The notes beneath the pieces are model-generated. The model made no database searches and was not told where the DNA came from. It was given only the letters and a program-made list of their open reading frames with translations. The position numbers and the translations under genes are program-made. This document shows positions 56,479 through 64,000 of a DNA stretch of 64,000 nt, in pieces (the first letter of the stretch is position 1; each line of letters begins with the position of its first letter). Source of the stretch: Plantago ovata (lineage: Eukaryota > Streptophyta > Magnoliopsida > Lamiales > Plantaginaceae); contig CM051456.1 of NCBI GenBank assembly GCA_028274465.1, positions 82,136,753-82,200,752 on the forward strand, written 5' to 3'.

Positions 56479-57994
56479 TGTTGGTCCCTTTAAACAACAA
56501 GAAAAGACTAGAGGGGGGGGTGAATAGTCTTTTCAAACTTTCGTCATTTAAAAACTTTCTCAGCAAGTGCTTATTACTTTTCAGTAATGAGTTTGCTGGT
56601 ACTTAACTTTCTTAGCAAGTACTTGTTACTTTTCAGTAACGAGTTTACTGGTACTTTAAAAACAGAGTGCGGAAATCTTTATACAATAAGTGCTTTTCAG
56701 AGAGTCCTAGTTTCAGCAAGTGAGCAGAGTAGTAGTGTATAATAAGTAAAGCTTGCTGAAAACTAAATGCGGTAAAGTAAATCACATAAACACTTTTATA
56801 GTGGTATCTGAGAGTGGCGTGATCTCTCAACTAATCCACTTTGTCCTTTCTAGGACTTAATCCACTAAGATAATATTGAGGTTCCTTACAAACCCTATCT
56901 AAAATGATTCTTCAGAAACCAAAGCCCACTTGCTTTGTTTCCAACCTAACTAGAGAACTGTAACCTTGTTCTCCACCAAACTTGGGACTTATAATCATCA
57001 ACACAATGCTTGATTAATTCCCCCTCAATTTCACTCCTGAAAAAGGGTGTTTATCAGTTAGAGAGGTTTGGGATGAGATGACTTGAGTATAACTTTTTCA
57101 GCTATAACAAGTTATCTAAAGAAACACAACTTGTAATAGTTTTCAGTAATCAAGTTAAGTTGTTTCTTGTGTCAAGACTTGTTCTTCTTAAAAATAAAGA
57201 ACACTAAGCTAATTTCTTAGCCGTGAATGTTCTACTTCTTCAAAAGTAACTTTTGTTTCAAGCTTAAGTCTTGGAACAGATCAATAGGCAGTAAAGAGTA
57301 TGAAAGATTGAGTGTTTAAGCACAAGTGAGTGTTTGATCACGTTGTTGACACACTTCAACTCTTTGCCGGACGACCTCTATTTATAGTGAATCAAGGGAG
57401 CCGTTTGAATTTCAAATTCTAAGGCTTTGCACCTTAAGATGTCACTATCTTACTTTTGTACTTTCAACAGCGTCCTTCATTTGTCTTCTAGTCTTCATGT
57501 TCTTCGCGTGCCTACTTTGCATTTAATGTTCATTTGAATCGGATTCAAATGTGAACATTAGAGCCAAAATGCAAGTACTTTCAACAAGGAGGTCACATAT
57601 GTTTTTCAGCAAGTAGTCAGTCTCAGTTTCAGCAAAACACAACCTACTCTGTCATATAGATTTTTACTTATGCGAGCTGTTGCTGAAAATTTCACTTTCT
57701 GAGCAATATGTGCCTTTGTTGATACCTTTCTCAGAATTCTTCTTAAGTCTTCAGTCTTCAAGTCTTCAAATTTCTGAGCGGTTCTAGTGCTTCAATTGTT
57801 AATTTGTAAAAACAAAGTACATCATCAGCAAACTAAAGCACCTAACTAGTACCTACAATAAGTCTTCAGCAAACGTTCCTCTTTTAAAATGTCCTTAAAA
57901 TTCTAAATTTCTATGGATCTTAAGAGTACTAGTTACTGGACTTTCCTTAATTCAGCATGGTTAATTGCTCATCAAAATTACAAGTTTCCTAACA
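56479..57994 (-). repeat. Sire-4 3' LTR
   Basis: It starts TGTTGGTCCC and ends GTTTCCTAACA. It has two 52-bp hairpin units near its left end. It is inserted in the Sire-2 third ORF after AATGTTGT. The partner LTR lies right of the window. Confidence 0.92.
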
Positions 57995-58491
57995 AATTTC
58001 CCCCTTTTTGATGTTAGCAATCCATGGATAAATTAATTGCTACCCTTTTAGAGGTTTCTGATGTTGAATAAATGAGTTGATTAATGCAAGCATACTTGAA
58101 TAATAAAACAGTAATCCTAAGTAGTTTGCATAATCAAAAACCAATAAGAGTCAAAAGTTTATTGCTGATAGTTATCTTTCAGTAAGTTTACTAGAAAGCT
58201 CATAGATAACTAAAGTAAACAACAATCAAAACAAACAAAGCTTTTTACAAGGGACTAAGCTATTCCAGCAGAAGATTTTCTAAGAATCTCCCTTACACTC
58301 TTCTCAGCAAGAGCAGAGAATTCAACACAGTCCTTTTCGTAATCTTCAAGTAGCTTACGGACTTCAAGTTGAATAATCCTTGTATTCTTGCAGGTAGTTT
58401 AGTGATGGTTTTCACCATTCATCTCTTTGTAGTGAATTACCCACAAGTGCATGCCCCAATTACTAGCATGGAGAAGTTGAGTATCTGAAAT
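57995..58491 (-). mobile_element. Sire-4 internal part: PPT and third-ORF C-terminus
   Basis: Reversed PPT (57997-58009), 3' untranslated region, then the conserved C-terminal domain of the third ORF (58256-58491; compare 53240-53475). Cop-1 begins at about 58492 inside the HASNWGMHLWV region. Confidence 0.85.
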
Positions 58492-60440
58492 TTAAAGTTA
58501 GAGACAACCTACGATAGGGACGATATGTACTTGATCACATTCAGTTATTGTTATTTATTTATGTTCATTTATCTATATATTATTAAATACAAATGACATT
58601 ACATTTTTATGAATATATTATTTGGTTGTTTGAATTATTCGATAAAATGTTCCCAAGGACTTAAGGTAATTACCGAGTTAGTGGGAGCTTGTGTGTCAAT
58701 AATTAAGTCCTAAAATAAGCCACTAGCTGAAGGTCATTGAGATACGGGATATCAATGATGCGGTTGAAGCTAGCATATGTTGCATTAGATCATTCGAGGA
58801 TGTAGTAGGTCTCACTGCTAGGAATGAACTTGGAGGATGTAGTAGGTCTCACTGCTAGGAATGAACTTGGTTATTCATAATGAACATGTGGACACTTTGG
58901 AGAGTGTTGGCATACCCGACCAAGAAACCATTTTGTAAAGCTATTTAAGTGTCTATGGTAGTATCGGTGTGTAGGATGATGTTAGTAGTCCTTAGATTTG
59001 AGGCCAATACTACATCATATGTGTAATAATGTGCTTTGACAATGCGCAACGCTTGCACTCTTAAAGTAGGGTAGATACGGCATGCGTTGGGTACATTAGG
59101 AAGCATATGGTGTGAGTGATTGGGCCAAGATAGGATTCATTCCTCCGTAATAGATACAAGGAGAGAATACTCAGTTCTCATATTTAGTGCGATCACAAAC
59201 CGGTGGCCACCGTATGTGAATATATCAAAATGGTGTTTGGACATAATTCATAGATCGACTAATAAGATCGAGAAACCACGAATGGAGTTATTAGAATAGA
59301 CACATAACCATATTCTAGACTCATTCGAGTATTCGAGAATGAAAGGACCGTATCATCAAAGTACCCTACACTATAGGTGGTTTGTTTTCCTCACAAACGT
59401 TCCTTGAATATTAATATTGTCTGATAAATTGTCTAGGAATTTATTATGACCTTAATTAGATTATTGCTTAATATGCAAGGCCCTATGGGTCACACTTCAA
59501 GGTGGTGTTTCTACAAACGAGCTATGTAGATAGGATTAAGTATTAATTAGATTAATGTTGAATTGCTATATATAAATATAATGGAATTATTATTAATTAG
59601 ATTAATACTAATTCATTATATATGGAATGTACATTTTAGAAATATAATTAATTGAATTGAATTGGATTTAATTAATTAATTGCAGACTTGTGCATTTGGA
59701 TGAAATTTAGAATGAGGTCCAAATAAAGAAAGGAGAATAAAATAAATAGATAAAACAGAACCAGGCAGCTGGGTCGACCCAGATGCTGGCCGATGGCAAT
59801 GGGGGCAGCGTTTTGCTGCCCCATGTATTCTGTTTATTTATTTTATTTTATTTTCCCTATTTTCTTTTAACTCTTTCTTTTAATAGTTTGATTTATCTGT
59901 TTGTTAGATTCGTTGATGACTTTTGAAGTTTCCTAGTCAATCAGATTTGCTGGGATAATAAATTTTACGTGATATTCTAAACAAACCTACTGACTAAATC
60001 AGAAAGAAAGAAAGAAGTCTTTCATTCTATTCCAACACACGTGAAAATACTGTCTCTCTGAAAAGTCAGAAAGAAAATATTCATTCTCTCTATCTGCTCA
60101 AACAGAAGAACCTCCTAGCATTCTTGATAGAAACCACTGCCCGTTGATACCAAGGTCGAAGGAAGTAATCAACCTGTTGATGAGCCATCTTGGAGATTCT
60201 GTTGACGAAGATTTCATCTCTGACGAAGAAGGAATCAACCAGCCGGACGAGGAGATTGTAAGGCTCTGTCTGGAGATTGAAGAACAGCTGCCCGGTGAAT
60301 TTGCCTAACTGTTGGAGGACACATAAATGATATCTCCTAGCGTAATAAATGTAATATAGTCATATCAGTTTAGTGAGATCAAAAATTTTAAACTTCCGCT
60401 GCTTAGCCTTAGAGGCAATTTCGTCTCACTTTTACTAACA
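58492..60440 (+). repeat. Probable 5' LTR of Cop-1 (left end unresolved)
   Basis: It ends CTTTTACTAACA just before the PBS. Sire-4 text stops at about 58491, giving about 1.95 kb, fitting Angela-type LTRs, but the left end lacks an obvious TG. An alternative start is TGTTGGAGGA at 60310, which would give an LTR of only 131 bp. A 37-bp direct duplication lies at 58796-58832 and 58833-58869. No gene is seen. Confidence 0.55.
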
Positions 60441-60441
60441 G

Positions 60442-60453
60442 TGGTATCAGAGC
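60442..60453 (+). other. Primer binding site of Cop-1
   Basis: TGGTATCAGAGC, complementary to initiator-Met tRNA, one base after the LTR end. Confidence 0.93.
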
Positions 60454-60751
60454 TAGGCTGAATCATGACTATATTTACGTTGGAAAGAAACTGACAAAAA
60501 TGGAGATAGTACTCCACCGGAGCTTGGCTCCGTATCATTCTTTTGTATGGTTTTAATTCTTCTCCTCTGTCCCTTTTAAGAAACAAAGTTGATTTGGTTT
60601 GTGGCTTATGGAGCTTTGAAACTCCTTTAAAGGTAATTTAAAGCTTTGTAAACACAAACCTCGAATCAAACTAAAATGCTATGGAGAAGAGTTACTAGAG
60701 CATGAAAAGGAATGATATAAAAAAAAATGCTCAAACGCTCCCTGGAGGTGA

Positions 60752-61070
60752 GGGGCGGACCGCCCCCTGGGGAGGCGGTCCGCCTCCCATCACCATAGAG
60801 GCTTGGCCTCTCTGCGAGTATGGGGCGGACCGCCCCCGGGGGAGGCGGTCTTCCTCCCATCACCCGAGAGGCTTGGCCTCTCTGGGAGCGTGGGGCGGAC
60901 CGCCCCCCGGGAGAGGCGGTCCGCCTCTCACAGCCCGGAGGCTTGGCCTCTTTGTGGTTGAGGGGCGGACCGCCCCCTGTGAGAGGCGATCCGCCTCTCA
61001 CAACCCCAGAGGCTGACACCTCTCTGGTAATGGGAGGCGGTTAGCCACTCATGGGAGGCTGACGGCCTGA
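60752..61070. repeat. 70-bp tandem palindrome array, four units plus a decayed fifth
   Basis: GGGGCGGACCGCCCC recurs at 60752, 60822, 60892 and 60962, exact period 70. Each unit also has GGGAGGCGGTCCGCCTCCC-type and AGAGGCTTGGCCTCT-type palindromes. The fifth unit (from about 61032) is worn. Confidence 0.92.
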
Positions 61071-61498
61071 AAATGTCCATTGTACCCCGGGGGTTTTGAA
61101 GATTTCCCCCCCCCCCCCTCCTTTAATTTATAAATGGTTTATAAATTATATTTAGACCCTATTAATACTTTTGGAAGGTGATTAACGTGTTTGGAGACAT
61201 AAATATAAGTTTATAATATTTAGTAACGTGTTGTTAGTTTATAAATAGTTTATAAACTACATTTTAATAATAATGTAATTCTTTGGAAGATTATATTATT
61301 ATTATTAAAAACTTGTTCTAAAGTTGTAGAAATTCTTAGGGTATTTATAAATTAGATTTATGACTTACATATAATGATAATAATCCACAACAACAACTTG
61401 TATGCTCCAACTTGGTTGTATCACATGTGTTCAATGTCTACATGAGCAATTTAATATTTAAATATTGTACTTAAATACTGTTAGTCCGCTTTTATTGT

Positions 61499-61657
61499 AT
61501 GGGTAGGCGGCACCCATTAGTTTCCGGACCGCATCTGTCATATGCATGGGTAGCTGGCGGCACCCATTACTTGCTAGTCCGCAATTGATATGTATGAGTA
61601 GGCGGCACTCATTAATTGTTGGACCGCATTGCATGAGCCTTGGGTAGGCGGCACCCA
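61499..61657. repeat. 47-bp tandem hairpin array, four units
   Basis: Stem-loops ATGGGT-AGGCGGC-ACCCAT (61499-61517), ATGGGT/ACCCAT with a longer loop (61546-61567), ATGAGT-AGGCGGC-ACTCAT (61594-61612) and TGGGT-AGGCGGC-ACCCA (61641-61657). TAGTCCGC or GGACCGCAT stands between units. Confidence 0.88.
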
Positions 61658-62234
61658 TTATGTGATGCATGTTAGGGATCTTGGTCAAGCGATAAATACC
61701 CCATTTAAATGTTCCCATTTTAATTAAGTCTCGATTAAATCGTATGATGTCACCCATCATAATTGAAGGTTAAATGGACTTACTAATCTCGTGGGTAATA
61801 TGCACCATAGTGCTTACTCCGTTTGCCGTAAGAAAGTTGCCTTCATAGGGCCATTGTTGGTGCCGTGTGATGGTTATGACTTACTTGAATTATGTCGAGT
61901 CGCCATAGCGTCAGACATATTTTGAGGATATCGATCAAAATGGTTTTGATCAACCAAGAGTTGTATTGTACAATTGGTTTAGAGACCTACCTGTTTGATT
62001 ATTATAGTGATCAACCATAGCTGGGGCTATAATAGTGCAAGTATGGATCTTGGCTCACTACAACTATTGTAAAATAATGGTTCGTACTCTCTAAAGGGGT
62101 CAGGAGTATGTGAAAATAGTGAGAACTGAATAAAGCTAAAGTCCTAGTTTATTTAGTCGCTGATTGTGATCATAGAAGTTATTTTGGAGTATTAATTTCA
62201 GTTTTATTTATTTACTTCTCTAGGTCTGAAAAGA

Positions 62235-63254
62235 TGGCCAATTTATCCATAAGAATGATCTTGGAGAAATGCACTCTTACTGGTGCTTAGGCAAGAGAAA
62301 ATTGAGTACGTCTTGGACGGGTCGATCCCCACTCCTCCTACTACTGCTGCTGAGCTTGCTAAGTTTGACAAAGTTGCTCACCAGAAGCACAAAGATGATG
62401 CTGCTAATGCACAGTGTTTTATGCTAGCTGCAATGGCTATGGAGCTGCAAAGGCAACATGAAAATATGATGCCATATGAAATGCTCGAGCACCTCAAAAG
62501 CCTCTTTGGAACTGTTTCTAAGAGTGTTGAGTTTGGTCTTCTTATAGAAATCTTCAAAATGAGGATGTCTGAAGGAGGGAATGTATCTGAACACGTGCTC
62601 AAGATGATTGGACTCATTAAGAAACTGGCAACTGCTGGAATCAAATTTGAGAACCGTGTTTCAGTCATTATCATCCTTCAATCATTGTCGGATTCATATT
62701 CCACATTCATCATGAATTACAATATGAATGCCAAAGATGCTACACTTCCTGAAGTCCACAATATGCTTAAGACCTATGAACAGGCTCAACCTAAGAGGAA
62801 GTCTATTATGCTGATTGTATCATCTGCGAAGGCTCACCCTAAGGGCTATGGCTCAAAGGGTAAGGCTAAGCAAACCAAGAAGCCAAAGGCTGGACCTAGG
62901 GCCAAGGTTTTTAAGCGCAAGGCTGGAAATCAGAAGAAGGTGGTGAATATTGAGAAGGAGACGTGTCTTTACTGCAAGCAGAAAGGACACTGGAAGAGAG
63001 ACTGCCTGAAGGCAATTGCTGATGGAGTTGTGACCACGCATGGTGCATCTGGCTCCCATCAAGGTATGTTTGTCATTGAGATAAATATGTCTACACAAAA
63101 CTCGAATTGTTGGGTATTAGATACTGGTTGTGGCTCACACATTTGTAACAATTTGCAAGGGCTCACTGATAGCCGACAGGTTAGACCAAGGGAAATTGAT
63201 CTACGCGTAGGAAATGGATCGTCCGTTGCTGCCCTACGTGTTGGAACTTATTGA
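62235..63254 (+). pseudogene. Gag and protease start of Cop-1
   Basis: Copia gag core with KFDKVAHQKHKDDAANAQ, AMAMELQRQHENMMPYEMLE, FKMRMSEGGNVSEHVLKMIG and LQSLSDSYSTFIMNYNMN. A basic stretch follows (SKGKAKQTKKPKAG), then a zinc knuckle CLYCKQKGHWKRDC (CX2CX4HX4C) and the protease motif NCWVLDTGCGSHICNN (D-T-G). The main open part is 62283-63254. It is broken, with few breaks. Confidence 0.87.
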
Positions 63255-64000
63255 TTAAATTTACCCTCGGGTTTAGTTTTAGAATTGAATAATTGTTATT
63301 TTCGTTCCTTCTATTGTAAGAAACATTATTTACATTCCTATGTTAGACAATGAAGGGTTTTCCTTCCGTTTTGCCAATAATAATTGTTATTTTTCGCATA
63401 ATGGTATTGATATTGGAAATGCTCCTCTTACGAATGGTTGGTACTTACTTGAATGTAGACATAATTTATTTCTTATACAAAACAAATGACCAAAGCTTGA
63501 TAATTCAAGAAATACCACTTACTTGTGGCATTGCAGACTTGGTCACATTAATGAGACAAGAATTGCAAGGTTAAGAAAGTTAGACTATTTAGCACCATTT
63601 GATTTTGAATCAAATATGGGAATTGTGAATCATGTCTTAAAGGAAAAATGATCAAGAAACATTTTTCCGGAAAAGGTACTCGTGCTAAACAAGTACTTGA
63701 GTTAGTTCACTCTGATGTGTGTGGACCTTTTAAAACTCAAGCTAGGGGTGGGTATTCTTACTTCATAACCTTTACCGATGATTTCTCTAGGTTTGGCTAT
63801 GTGTATCTTATGAAACACAAATCTGAAGCCTTTGAGAGATACAAAGAGTATATGGTTGAAGTAGAGAAACAACTTGAAAGAAGTATTAAGACTCTTCGAT
63901 CAGATCGAGGAGGAGAATACTTAAGTAAAGAATTTTTGGATTACTTAAAGCTTAATGGAATTCAATCGCAATGGACTCCACCAGGAACACCACAAATGAA
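63255..64000 (+). pseudogene. Pre-integrase and integrase region of Cop-1 (runs off edge)
   Basis: GAG-pre-integrase text (LWHCRLGHINETRIARL) and a CxxC are at about 63520-63640. The integrase core then starts: LELVHSDVCGPFKTQARGGY, FTDDFSRFGYVYLMKHKSEA, KTLRSDRGGEYLSKEFLDYL and SQWTPPGTPQ, giving two of the D-D-E acids. The catalytic Glu and the rest of pol lie beyond 64000. It is broken. Confidence 0.82.

Larger units (their letters stand above)
60454..62234 (+). other. Cop-1 5' leader
   Basis: A long leader with no credible gene. It contains a 70-bp GC-rich tandem palindrome array (60752-61070), a C run (61108-61119), AT-rich sequence, and a 47-bp tandem hairpin array (61499-61657). The gag reading starts at about 62235. 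Confidence 0.75.
58492..64000 (+). mobile_element. Cop-1: Angela/Tork-like Ty1/copia element, 5' part
   Basis: A third family, inserted in Sire-4 and running off the right edge. It has a long first segment ending at 60440 (probable LTR), PBS, a 1.8 kb leader with two tandem palindrome arrays, gag with zinc knuckle, protease motif, and the first part of integrase. The integrase wording (HSDVCGPFKTQARGGYSYF, TLRSDRGGEYLSKEF) is Angela/Tork-like. It is broken, with several breaks in the visible part. Confidence 0.82.

Noticed and set aside
60666-61044. Several GC-rich Pro/Gly/Arg frames on both strands
   Set aside because: They arise from the 70-bp tandem palindromes; open in many frames at once, as expected for repeats.

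Overview
This window is plant nuclear heterochromatin made almost entirely of nested LTR retrotransposons. I found no convincing host gene, tRNA, rRNA or CRISPR array. A flowering plant, most likely a eudicot, is suggested by Sirevirus-type Ty1/copia elements, Athila-type Ty3/gypsy elements with a tRNA-Asp primer site, an Angela/Tork-like copia element, AT-rich spacers and plant-style introns. A 100-base run of N (10284-10383) marks a scaffold join. The species cannot be named from the sequence.

Three families are present, and all copies are treated here as fossils. Sire-1 to Sire-4 are Sirevirus-like copia copies with LTRs of about 1.3-1.7 kb starting TGTTAGGAAAC and ending GGGACCAACA, an initiator-Met primer site, gag with a zinc knuckle, protease, integrase, RT, RNase H, and a roughly 5 kb third-ORF region after pol. 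Ath-1 to Ath-3 are Athila-like copies with LTRs starting TGATGAACG and ending TTCATCA; they are non-autonomous in what can be seen. Cop-1 is an Angela/Tork-like copia element running off the right edge.

Nesting, oldest to youngest: Sire-2 (28408-31624 and 55295-56478) is the outer host here. Into it went Ath-2 (right part 25588-28407), Sire-3 (31625-55294, target repeat TGTTT) and Sire-4 (from 56479, minus strand). Ath-1 (1-1407 and 22999-25587) sits in Ath-2. Sire-1 (1408-22998, minus strand, target repeat ACCAT) sits in Ath-1. Ath-3 (42538-50884, target repeat AATAC) sits in Sire-3. Cop-1 (from 58492) sits in Sire-4. Sire-1 is itself a composite with three LTRs and a triplicated gag segment.

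The most interesting content is structural. The Sire family carries (1) an array of seven short hairpins between pol and the third ORF, with paired stem changes, in three copies; (2) 72-75 nt GT-AG intron-like segments in the third ORF, one of which is exactly absent from another copy; (3) tandem 52-bp units with GNRA-loop hairpins at the LTR 3' end; and (4) very frequent TTGCTGA/TCAGCAA motifs in coding and non-coding parts. The Athila-like LTRs have strong GC-rich palindromes beside the TATA box, and Ath-3 has a leader intron before its third ORF. The Cop-1 leader has two separate tandem arrays of palindromes, again with paired changes. The third ORFs of the copia and Athila-like families appear to share one domain type.
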